A DNA stretch of 5,299 bases from Succinivibrionaceae bacterium UBA3769 (GTDB lineage: Bacteria > Pseudomonadota > Gammaproteobacteria > Enterobacterales > Succinivibrionaceae), in NCBI GenBank assembly GCA_002372325.1, contig DFFT01000114.1:392-5690 (forward strand). Reading direction: 5' to 3'. Positions within the stretch are counted from its first letter, which is position 1. Every line of letters begins with the position of its first letter. Positions 1 to 5,299 of this stretch are shown in pieces. Position numbers and translations under genes: made by a program. The notes under the pieces were generated by a model. The model was not told the origin of the DNA and searched no databases. It worked only from the letters and a program-made list of their open reading frames with translations.

Positions 1-1327
1 CAGAAAGCTGGAATCCCTCCGGCTGGAAAAGGATATCCTCTCCCGGGAGGATCAGGAGGGCTTTAACCGCGCGGAAGAACTGGAGGCCGTGCAGAAGCTC
101 ATCGACGCATCTGAAAAGGAACTCAGCGCCCTTAAGGAACGCCATGACAGGATCAGCCTTCTTGCGAAGAACTACCTGGATCTCAGGAACCGCCTGAGCT
201 CTCAGGAGAACGGCGCCGCTCCCACCCAGGAGGACCGGGATCTTCTCCAGAAAACCCGGGACGAGCTTAACGAGCTTCAGGGAGACAGCCCCATGGTGCT
301 CCCGGAAGTGGACGAGCAGGCCGTTAGCTCCGTGATCTCCGAATGGACCGGGATCCCCCTGGGCCGCATGGTGAAGAATGAAATCAGTTCCGTGCTGAGT
401 CTCGGGGATCATATGAAGGAGCGGGTTATCGGGCAGGATCAGGGGGTTTCCCTCATCGCCAAGCGCATCTTAACCGCCAGAGCCGCTCTCGCAGATCCCG
501 ATAAGCCCATTGCGGTGATCATGCTGGCCGGCCCCTCCGGCGTGGGCAAAACCGAAACCGCCCTGGCTCTGGCCGAACAGCTTTACGGCACCGAAAACAA
601 TCTTATCACCATCAATATGAGCGAATTCCAGGAGGCTCATACCGTCTCCACCCTGAAGGGAGCTCCTCCGGGATACGTGGGCTACGGCGAAGGCGGCGTG
701 CTCACCGAAGCGGTGAGACGCCGGCCCTACAGCGTGGTGCTTCTGGACGAAATCGAAAAGGCCCACCGGGACGTGCACGAGATCTTCTTCCAGGTGTTCG
801 ACAAGGGCCGCATGGAGGACGGATCCGGAAGGCTGATTAACTTCCGGAACTGCGTCATCATTCTCACCACCAATGTGGGGGATGACAAGATCATCGATCT
901 CTGTCCGGACGAAAGCGCTCTCCCGTCTCCGGAAACTCTGGCCGAAGCCATAAGACCGGATCTTATGCGGGTATTCCCGGCCGCTCTCCTGGGCCGCATT
1001 ACCGTGGTGCCCTACTATCCTCTGGGCACCAAGGCCATTAACCGCATCATTGACCTCAAGCTTAACAAGGTAGTGAAGCGGGTGCGGGACAAGTACCGGG
1101 CCGAGTTTATCTGCCAGCAGGGACTCCGGGACGAAATTATCCGCCGCTGCGACAACGTGGCCTCGGGAGCCCGTCTTATCGATGCTGTTATCAATAACGA
1201 CCTCCTGCCGGATGTCAGCGCGAAATTCCTGGAATTCGCCATGTCAGGAAAGGAGCTCGCCGAGATAACCGCCGATGCCAAAGACGGCAAATTTGTCTTT
1301 GAGTTTACGGAAAAGGCAGCGTCATAG
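1..1327 (+). CDS. tssH: TssH/ClpV, T6SS sheath-disassembly AAA+ ATPase (C-terminal part, 5' truncated)
   Basis: This cytoplasmic Clp/Hsp100 ATPase extracts and unfolds TssC from contracted T6SS sheaths so that the subunits can be reused. The frame is open from base 2 with no stop, so the gene begins upstream; 441 residues are visible, about half of a typical ClpV (roughly 850-900). Numbering from the window edge, residues 1-95 are a charged, Leu-rich segment that fits the middle coiled coil and linker. SEWTGIPLGRMVK (113-125) is the typical entry to the second AAA+ domain. Then come Walker A GPSGVGKT (177-184), the GYVG pore loop (224-227), Walker B VVLLDE (245-250), sensor 1 Asn in TTNVG (291), an arginine-finger candidate in LGRITVVPYYPL (332), and the sensor 2 GAR motif (Arg 391). 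The stretch around NMSEFQEAHTVSTLKGAPPG is diagnostic for ClpV rather than ClpB. All ATPase residues of this domain are present. The N-terminal TssC-binding domain and first AAA+ domain lie outside the window. The in-frame GTG at 89 is internal, not a start. tssC follows on the same strand 87 nt later. Confidence 0.96.
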   Translation, partial: RKLESLRLEKDILSREDQEGFNRAEELEAVQKLIDASEKELSALKERHDRISLLAKNYLDLRNRLSSQENGAAPTQEDRDLLQKTRDELNELQGDSPMVLPEVDEQAVSSVISEWTGIPLGRMVKNEISSVLSLGDHMKERVIGQDQGVSLIAKRILTARAALADPDKPIAVIMLAGPSGVGKTETALALAEQLYGTENNLITINMSEFQEAHTVSTLKGAPPGYVGYGEGGVLTEAVRRRPYSVVLLDEIEKAHRDVHEIFFQVFDKGRMEDGSGRLINFRNCVIILTTNVGDDKIIDLCPDESALPSPETLAEAIRPDLMRVFPAALLGRITVVPYYPLGTKAINRIIDLKLNKVVKRVRDKYRAEFICQQGLRDEIIRRCDNVASGARLIDAVINNDLLPDVSAKFLEFAMSGKELAEITADAKDGKFVFEFTEKAAS

Positions 1328-1338
1328 CAGATGACATG

Positions 1339-1391
1339 GGCCGGAGCCTCCGCCTGAAGGGACTTCGGCCTTATTACGCCATTCTTCAGGC
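1339..1391 (+). other. Alternative hairpins in the tssH-tssC spacer
   Basis: Three stems are possible in this 87-nt spacer. GGCCGGAG (1339-1346) can pair with CTTCGGCC (1363-1370), with one G-U pair. GCCTGAAG (1352-1359) can pair perfectly with CTTCAGGC (1384-1391). GAAG (1356-1359) can also pair locally with CTTC (1363-1366). Because the arms overlap or interleave, they cannot all form together. No T-run follows either long stem, so this is not a standard intrinsic terminator. It could stabilise mRNA, tune tssC relative to tssH, or mean nothing. The pairings are visible; any function is inferred. Confidence 0.4.
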
Positions 1392-1402
1392 TTAAGAATT
1401 TT

Positions 1403-1408
1403 AAGGGG
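1403..1408 (+). promoter_or_regulatory. Ribosome binding site deciding the GTG start of tssC
   Basis: AAGGGG lies 6 nt before the GTG at 1415, a good Shine-Dalgarno match at suitable spacing. It supports this GTG as the start. The next in-frame ATG encodes Met 42 and would remove part of the N-terminal region. Confidence 0.7.
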
Positions 1409-1414
1409 TTTCCT

Positions 1415-2878
1415 GTGGAACCGACCGCCGCAAGCAATATCCTCCAAAATACCGCCCATAGTGATACCGGATCTCTCGCCTCCTGGCTTCAGGAGCTGCC
1501 TCAGGATCTCAGAAAGGGAGTGGAAATCCTTGCGAGCATGGCGGCGGAGCTCCCGGAAGCCCTGCGGGATCGGCCCCTGTACGCCGCAGAGGCCATCATC
1601 GCCGAAACCGACCGCAAGATTAACGCCCTTCTTAACGCCGTTATCCACCACCCCGATTTCACCGAACTGGAAAGCGCCTGGCGGGGACTTCATTACCTCG
1701 TGACCCGCACGCCCCCGGCGGAAAGCATTAAAATCCGGGTCTACAATATCTCCAAAAAACAGCTCTCCCGCACCATCAGAAAATACCGGGGCACCTCCTG
1801 GGATCAGAGCCCGATTTTTCGGAGACTGTATGAAGACGAATACGGCACCGCAGGCGGCGAGCCCCTGGGGGTGATCATCGGGGACTACTACTTCAATCAT
1901 CTGGCTCCCGACATGGAGCTTCTCAAGGGCATCGCCCAGATCGCCGCCGCCACCCACAGTCCCTTTATCAGTGCGGCGGATCCCTCCATTATGAATCTGG
2001 ACTCCTGGAGACAGCTCGCCAATCCCCGGGATATCACGAGTGTGTTCAGCACCCCGGAATATACCATCTGGCAAAGCTTCAGAGAGTCCGAGGACAGCCG
2101 CTATGTGGCTCTCACCCTGCCCCGCATTCTGGCCCGTGTGCCCTACGGCCCGGACAGCTGCCAGGTATCCGGCCTCTCCTTTTACGAAGAAAAGGAAACT
2201 CCGGATCGGGATACCCACGTCTGGATCAATGCCGCCTATGCCATGGGCATCAACATCAACCGGGCCTTCGACCGGTACGGCTGGTGCGCCCGGATCCGCG
2301 GGGTCAGATCCGGCGGCATTGTGGATCTTTTGCCGGCATTTCCTGGGCATCCCGGCGAGCTCCGAACCGACATGAAAATCCCCCTGGAGATCGCCATCCC
2401 GGAGCATCGGGAGGAGGAGATTTCCAGTAACGGCTTTTTGCCCCTGTGCTACTGCAAAAACACCAGCTATGCGGTATTCCCCGGCGGCCAGACGGTAAAC
2501 AAGCCCCATGTCTATGACAATCCCGCCGCCACCGCCAATGCCCAGCTCTCCGCCCGGCTGCCTTACATGTTTGCGGTGTGCCGTTTTGCGCATTACCTGA
2601 AGTGCATCGTGCGGGACAAGCTGGGTTCCTTCAAGTCCCGGGAGGAAATGAGCAAATGGCTCTCGGACTGGAGCAGCGAATACGTGACCTCGGATCCCAA
2701 CGCCGACGAGGAGGTCAAGGCCCGCTATCCTCTGGCCGAGGCCCGGGTGGTTATCGAGGAAAGAGAAGATCGCATCGGCTACTATGATGTGAAGTTCTAT
2801 CTCCGCCCCCATTACCAGCTGGAGGGACTCACCACCACCCTGTGCTTAAGCACCCGGGTGCCCAGCGTTACTTCCTGA
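1415..2878 (+). CDS. tssC: TssC/VipB, T6SS contractile sheath large subunit
   Basis: This cytoplasmic protein pairs with the small subunit TssB/VipA and polymerises into the tail sheath that surrounds the Hcp tube. Contraction of the sheath drives the spike out of the cell, and ClpV then takes the sheath apart. The 487 residues match the usual family length (about 490-500). Conserved stretches are in the family order: HHPDFTELESAWRGLHYLV (78-96), the GDYYF segment (156-160), LPRILARVPYG (235-245), NAAYAMG (272-278), RYGWCARIRGV (287-297), IPLEIAIPEHREEEI (322-336), GFLPLCYCKNT (340-350), YDNPAATANAQLSARLPY (367-384), RFAHYLKCIVRDKLGSF (390-406) and LRPHYQLEGL (463-472). The GTG start is set by AAGGGG 6 nt upstream. 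tssH lies immediately upstream on the same strand, probably in the same operon. TssB is usually encoded directly before tssC, but there is no room for it here. This may therefore be a rearranged locus or a second tssC paralogue of the ImpD type; one gene alone cannot decide. Confidence 0.95.
   Translation: MEPTAASNILQNTAHSDTGSLASWLQELPQDLRKGVEILASMAAELPEALRDRPLYAAEAIIAETDRKINALLNAVIHHPDFTELESAWRGLHYLVTRTPPAESIKIRVYNISKKQLSRTIRKYRGTSWDQSPIFRRLYEDEYGTAGGEPLGVIIGDYYFNHLAPDMELLKGIAQIAAATHSPFISAADPSIMNLDSWRQLANPRDITSVFSTPEYTIWQSFRESEDSRYVALTLPRILARVPYGPDSCQVSGLSFYEEKETPDRDTHVWINAAYAMGININRAFDRYGWCARIRGVRSGGIVDLLPAFPGHPGELRTDMKIPLEIAIPEHREEEISSNGFLPLCYCKNTSYAVFPGGQTVNKPHVYDNPAATANAQLSARLPYMFAVCRFAHYLKCIVRDKLGSFKSREEMSKWLSDWSSEYVTSDPNADEEVKARYPLAEARVVIEEREDRIGYYDVKFYLRPHYQLEGLTTTLCLSTRVPSVTS
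2842..2860 (+). repeat. Two abutting palindromes in the 3' end of tssC
   Basis: GTGCTTAAGCAC (2842-2853) and CACCCGGGTG (2851-2860) are both perfect palindromes and share CAC. They lie inside the tssC coding region, about 18 bp before its stop, and include TTA, a codon rarely used in these genes. Neither has a loop, so they are weak as hairpins. They may be a coincidence of codons. Confidence 0.3.
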
Positions 2879-2893
2879 TCCGGGGTTTTTGCA

Positions 2894-2910
2894 GGGGGCT
2901 GAATTCCCCC
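2894..2910 (+). other. GC-rich hairpin shortly after tssC
   Basis: GGGGG (2894-2898) can pair with CCCCC (2906-2910) around a 7-nt loop, 16 nt after the tssC stop. A run of five T precedes the stem, but none follows it on either strand. It is therefore not a convincing intrinsic terminator. It might still protect the 3' end of the T6SS message or mark the boundary of the unit. Confidence 0.3.
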
Positions 2911-2957
2911 GTCTCCGGCAGCGCGGCCGCATCACCGCCAAAGGCATGATTTCATTT

Positions 2958-2984
2958 TTGGCCGAAGGCCGGATGGGCTATAAT
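2958..2984 (+). promoter_or_regulatory. Candidate sigma-70 promoter for the repeat-PDZ gene
   Basis: A perfect -10 box TATAAT lies at 2979-2984 in the 221-bp gap before the exported-protein gene. The best -35 match is TTGGCC (2958-2963, four of six consensus bases), with a short 15-bp spacer; the 17-bp position is a poorer T-rich match. The hexamer GCCGGA occurs at 2968-2973 and again at 2989-2994, flanking the -10 box 21 bp apart, which could be an operator. CCGG-containing words are common here, so that point is weak. The 5' leader would be about 110 nt. Confidence 0.4.
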
Positions 2985-3085
2985 TTCAGCCGGAATCAGA
3001 GACCTTTGCGGGGCCTTTCGCCGGCAAGTCCTCTTTCCTTTATCCTTCTTTGCGTATTATGCATAAAACAGGAACTTGAAACCAC

Positions 3086-3090
3086 GGGAG
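3086..3090 (+). promoter_or_regulatory. Ribosome binding site deciding the ATG at 3100
   Basis: GGGAG ends 9 nt before the ATG at 3100. The upstream in-frame TTG at 3076 would put eight extra residues, several of them charged, before the signal peptide, and the Shine-Dalgarno sequence would then lie inside the gene. The ATG is clearly preferred. Confidence 0.7.
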
Positions 3091-3099
3091 AAATTATTT

Positions 3100-4557
3100 A
3101 TGAAGCGCCTTCTTCTTGCAGCAATAGCCGGAATCGCCGCCTTGTCCGCCGCGTCCTGTCCGGCCTGGACACTCAATATCCGGGACGGCAGCCTTAAGTA
3201 TGAGGCCCGGGAGCTGGGGAATGAGATCCAGTACAAGGTTAACGGCAAGCTGGCTGGCACGGCCCGGCAGCTGGGGGATGAAACTGTTTACCGGGATGCC
3301 CAGGGACAGCATGCCGGTTCCGTAAGAAAGCTGGGGAACGAATGGGTCTTTAAGGACAAGAACGGCAAGGCCATCGGTTCCGCAGTGTTTTACGGGGAAG
3401 AGCTTACCTACAAGGATGCCCGGGGCCGCCATACCGGTACCGCCCGGGTATTTGCCGGAAAAACCCAGTACAAGAACGGCCGGGGCTTGGATATCGGCTC
3501 CGCGGACACGGACAAGATGCCCCTGAGACCGATCCCCCTCGAGGATCTCATGGCCGGAAATAACGAGCCCGCCGCCTGCATGACGGTCATTGCCAGTGTT
3601 TCTCTGGACGCTCCCGGAGCCCGGGCCGGACTCAGAGCCGGGGACATTATTATCGGCATGGCCGGTTCCGGAAAAACTCTCTTTGATTTCCCCGGCGGAA
3701 GCTGCCCCCAGGCGCATCAGTCCATGGCAGCTCAGATTAATAAGGCTAAGGAAACCGAAGGCTCCCAGCTTATAATCTACCGTCCCGCCGCAGATGAAAA
3801 GTCCAAAGTCTCCGGCCGCATTCTCAAAACCGCGCCCATGCCCAAGGGCTCCCGGGGCTTTATCTACAATACCGCGGATAACGGCCCTTCCTTCACCAGA
3901 AAGGACTCCCTCAAATACTTCGGCGAACTCAAGAAGCTCTATGAATCCGGCTCTCCCGAAGACGCGGAAATTAAGGTTCCGGATCCCGCTGCCTTCAATA
4001 AGGATACCCGGGACATTCCCGAGGCCCATCAGGAATTCCGGGAGGTTCTGGTAAACGGCAAGGCGGTAACAGGATGGTTCTGGATAAGCGACAACACCGG
4101 CCGCCTCATGAGTCCGGAGGATATCAGAAGCCGGCAGGAAAGAGCTCTTAAGGAAAGCCAGCCCAAGGTGCTCATAAAATCCTACCCCGGCGCCAAAATC
4201 TTTGTTTCCGCTGTGGCTGACAGCGGCGAAGGAGATCCCGCCCTCAACTCCAAGTTCACCTATATCGGGGTTACCGACATGAGCGGGGTCTTCCACTACA
4301 GCGGGAAGGAGGAATACACGCTGCCCCTTAATGCCAAATGTCTCGCTTTCAGTGCCTCCGTGGTGGATATGGACATGAACGAGGTTATGCAGGATCCCAT
4401 GATCACCTCCCTCCCGGCCAACACGCAGCCGGCAGTGCGGGATGCCATGATTCAGCAGGTCATTACCATAAGATCCGCCCAGCGGGGGATAAGGCCCGAG
4501 CTTAAGTCCGGGTATGTCCGGATTGACGCGGACAAAAAGGAATACATCCTGAAATAG
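3100..4557 (+). CDS. Exported protein with Tyr/Gly repeats and a PDZ-like domain, function unknown
   Basis: I do not recognise this 485-residue protein as a named gene. Residues 1-23 are a signal peptide: Lys-Arg, then a Leu/Ala/Ile core (4-18), so it should be exported from the cytoplasm. Cleavage could be by signal peptidase I, but Cys 20 in SAASC also leaves a weak lipoprotein option. Residues 25-135 hold six copies of a 19-20-residue repeat built on Y-x-D/N-x-x-G-x-x-x-G-S/T-A-R, which recalls MORN- or WG-like beta repeats without matching either cleanly. Residues about 144-245 look like a PDZ domain, best seen in GARAGLRAGDIIIGMAG (173-189). PDZ domains bind peptide ends, often in envelope proteases or scaffolds. 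No Ser-protease catalytic motif is visible. Residues 250-485 are soluble and unassigned: no transmembrane helix, with Lys/Glu-rich parts. The gene lies 221 bp after tssC behind its own promoter candidate, so it is probably not in the T6SS operon. A T6SS envelope role or effector role is possible but unsupported. Confidence 0.85.
   Translation: MKRLLLAAIAGIAALSAASCPAWTLNIRDGSLKYEARELGNEIQYKVNGKLAGTARQLGDETVYRDAQGQHAGSVRKLGNEWVFKDKNGKAIGSAVFYGEELTYKDARGRHTGTARVFAGKTQYKNGRGLDIGSADTDKMPLRPIPLEDLMAGNNEPAACMTVIASVSLDAPGARAGLRAGDIIIGMAGSGKTLFDFPGGSCPQAHQSMAAQINKAKETEGSQLIIYRPAADEKSKVSGRILKTAPMPKGSRGFIYNTADNGPSFTRKDSLKYFGELKKLYESGSPEDAEIKVPDPAAFNKDTRDIPEAHQEFREVLVNGKAVTGWFWISDNTGRLMSPEDIRSRQERALKESQPKVLIKSYPGAKIFVSAVADSGEGDPALNSKFTYIGVTDMSGVFHYSGKEEYTLPLNAKCLAFSASVVDMDMNEVMQDPMITSLPANTQPAVRDAMIQQVITIRSAQRGIRPELKSGYVRIDADKKEYILK
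3172..3504 (+). repeat. Six tandem 19-20-residue coding repeats
   Basis: This is the repeat region of the exported protein (residues 25-135). An invariant Gly recurs at residues 53, 73, 93, 113 and 133, each followed 11 residues later by Tyr or Phe (64, 84, 104, 124), apart from the last. A degenerate first copy (residues 25-44) aligns without gaps to the second, with Tyr 34 in the Gly position. Copies are diverged at both protein and DNA level, so this is an old structural repeat rather than a recent tandem duplication. Confidence 0.8.
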
Positions 4558-4572
4558 CATGGGGTTTGCGAG

Positions 4573-4615
4573 GGGCGTTACCGCGGGCATTACCGGGAAC
4601 ACCTCGGAAACGCCC
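4573..4615 (+). other. Hairpin in the spacer before the phosphoesterase gene
   Basis: GGGCGTT (4573-4579) pairs with AACGCCC (4609-4615). After an A-A mismatch, CCG (4581-4583) pairs with CGG (4605-4607), enclosing a 21-nt loop. It fills most of the 91-nt spacer and ends 33 nt before the ATG. No T-run follows, so it does not look like an intrinsic terminator. It could be a processing or stability element between two co-transcribed genes. Confidence 0.4.
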
Positions 4616-4638
4616 TGTCTGAGTCTGAGAACGGGAGC

Positions 4639-4644
4639 GGGAGG
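4639..4644 (+). promoter_or_regulatory. Ribosome binding site deciding the ATG at 4649
   Basis: GGGAGG lies 4 nt before the ATG, a strong but close Shine-Dalgarno sequence. The upstream in-frame ATG at 4559 follows the previous stop by one base and lacks a comparable site. It would add 30 residues unlike anything in the phosphoesterase fold, which begins directly at MNLYFTSDHH. Confidence 0.65.
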
Positions 4645-4648
4645 CACT

Positions 4649-5239
4649 ATGAATCTTTATTTCACTTCTGACCATCATTTCGGGCATACCAACATCATCA
4701 AGTATGCCGGCCGCCCCTTTGAGTGGAGCGATGAGGGAACCCTGGCCTGCGCCGAATACATGCGGGATCGCTATCAGGCAACGGTGCAGGAAGACGATGT
4801 GGTGGTTTTTCTGGGAGATGTGGCGCTGACCCGGGCCGCCACCAAGCAGTACTACATTGACCTTATAAGCTCCCTTAAGGGCACCCGCTTTCTGGTAAAG
4901 GGCAACCATGATACCCAGCCGGTAAACTTCTACCGTTCCTGCGGCTTTACGGATATCAGAACGTACCACATCGTGGGCCGTCATTTTATCTGCCACTATC
5001 CCTGCGCCTCGGATGAGTATTATCCCAAGGAGGCTGAGTTCAAGAAGATCTGCGACAGCTCAGGCTGCCGGGAGATCTGGCACGGCCATATTCATGAAAA
5101 GCCCTCCCCGGAAACTCCCGATGGCATGATTCGGCATAACATGTGCGTGGACTATGCGCCTAATGATTTTCTGCCGGTTCTGATAACAGATCCCGAGCTT
5201 CGGAGCTACTTCTTCAAGAGGGCTGAAAGGTTCCGCTGA
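4649..5239 (+). CDS. Calcineurin-like metallophosphoesterase (COG4186-like)
   Basis: This small cytoplasmic phosphoesterase of 196 residues has no signal peptide. It carries the full set of metal-binding motifs of the calcineurin-like superfamily: D-x-H in SDHHFGH (Asp 8, His 10), GD (56-57), GNHD (85-88), a His in ICHYP (116) and GHIH (146-149, with His 145 just before). The start FTSDHHFGHTNII and the following RPF are typical of the single-domain group often annotated as predicted phosphoesterase COG4186, found in bacteria and phages. The natural substrate of this group is not settled; nucleotides or other phosphodiesters are possible. The end NMCVDYAPNDFLPVLI fits the last strands of the fold, so the protein looks complete and active. 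It lies 91 nt after the repeat-PDZ gene on the same strand and may share its transcript, though the spacer contains a hairpin. No link to T6SS is evident. The superfamily assignment is secure; the subgroup is from memory of its motifs. Confidence 0.9.
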   Translation: MNLYFTSDHHFGHTNIIKYAGRPFEWSDEGTLACAEYMRDRYQATVQEDDVVVFLGDVALTRAATKQYYIDLISSLKGTRFLVKGNHDTQPVNFYRSCGFTDIRTYHIVGRHFICHYPCASDEYYPKEAEFKKICDSSGCREIWHGHIHEKPSPETPDGMIRHNMCVDYAPNDFLPVLITDPELRSYFFKRAERFR

Positions 5240-5248
5240 ATTGCCTTC

Positions 5249-5299
5249 TTACAGGTGGCTGGCAAAGGAATATTCGTCCATGACAATTGTGTCACCAGC
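5249..5299 (-). CDS. Possible C-terminal end of a convergent gene (partial)
   Basis: On the minus strand the last 51 bases read as 16 codons plus TAA, ending DTIVMDEYSFASHL. The composition and codons (GAC, GTC, GCC, AGC, CTG) suit the other genes here. If real, it converges with the phosphoesterase, with 9 bp between the stops. The alternative is a plus-strand start at ATG 5280 (MTIVSP) behind AAGGAA at 5265-5270, but its codons ACA, TCA and CCA are uncommon in this window. The fragment is too short to name a family or to be sure it is coding. Confidence 0.3.
   Translation of the reverse strand, partial: AGDTIVMDEYSFASHL

Larger units (their letters stand above)
2879..3099. other. Non-coding gap between tssC and the repeat-PDZ gene
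   Basis: I see no credible gene in these 221 bases. Besides the hairpin and promoter candidates, they hold small GGC/GCC hairpins (2937-2945, and GGCC-GAA-GGCC at 2960-2970), a pyrimidine-rich stretch at 3028-3050, and the 10-bp palindrome TTATGCATAA (3057-3066). A second, weaker -10-like TATTAT is at 3055-3060 without a good -35 box. Confidence 0.5.

Noticed and set aside
1322..2812. A 496-codon open frame on the minus strand opposite tssC
   Set aside because: It is in exact codon register with tssC, and stops are missing only because tssC there avoids TTA, CTA and TCA. The translation is Gly/Val/Asp-rich with no recognisable domain, while the plus strand is unmistakably TssC.
2886..2910. 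Intrinsic terminator after tssC
   Set aside because: The T-run lies before the GC stem rather than after it on the plus strand, and the minus strand has no T-run after the stem either.
3076..3099. Upstream TTG start for the exported protein
   Set aside because: It would add eight residues ahead of a normal signal peptide and place the Shine-Dalgarno sequence inside the gene. The ATG at 3100 has correct spacing.
2889..3197. A 102-codon plus-strand frame across the tssC downstream gap
   Set aside because: It runs through the promoter-like region into the signal-peptide gene in another frame and shows no domain or ribosome binding site.
3094..4647. A 517-codon open frame on the minus strand opposite the repeat-PDZ gene
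   Set aside because: The codon register is the same as the sense gene, so it is a by-product of codon bias. The plus strand has the signal peptide, repeats, PDZ core and ribosome binding site.
4559..4648. A 30-residue N-terminal extension of the phosphoesterase from ATG 4559
   Set aside because: The fold begins at the ATG at 4649, which has GGGAGG just before it. The extension is low-complexity Gly/Thr sequence overlapping a hairpin spacer.
1..5299. CRISPR array, tRNA, rRNA, insertion sequence or attachment site
   Set aside because: I found no regularly spaced direct repeats apart from the diverged protein-coding ones, no transposase-like protein, no terminal inverted repeats and no tRNA-like fold by eye.

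Overview
The window comes from a moderately GC-rich Gram-negative bacterium, most likely a proteobacterium. The evidence is a type VI secretion system (T6SS) ATPase and sheath gene, plus a protein with a classical export signal. Genes favour G/C-ending codons and rarely use TTA, CTA or TCA, which is why long antisense reading frames lie exactly opposite the real genes. I cannot name a genus from the sequence.

Left part (1-2878): the end of a T6SS locus, read left to right. The C-terminal half of tssH (clpV), the AAA+ unfoldase that recycles the contracted sheath, enters from the left edge. After an 87-nt spacer with mutually exclusive hairpins comes a complete tssC (vipB), the large sheath subunit, starting at GTG behind a strong ribosome binding site. 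The two products act together: TssC with TssB forms the contractile sheath and ClpV disassembles it. No tssB lies between or after them here, so the partner must be elsewhere.

Middle (2879-3099): a 221-bp non-coding stretch with a GC-rich hairpin, a perfect TATAAT box and a good ribosome binding site for the next gene. It looks like the break between the T6SS unit and a separate transcription unit.

Right part (3100-5299): first, an exported 485-residue protein with a signal peptide, six copies of a 19-20-residue Tyr/Gly repeat, a PDZ-like domain and a C-terminal half I cannot assign. It is followed by a 196-residue calcineurin-like metallophosphoesterase with all expected metal-binding motifs. 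The last 51 bases may hold the C-terminal end of a convergent gene. The least familiar item is the repeat-PDZ protein. It sits beside the T6SS genes, but nothing in the sequence proves it belongs to the secretion system.
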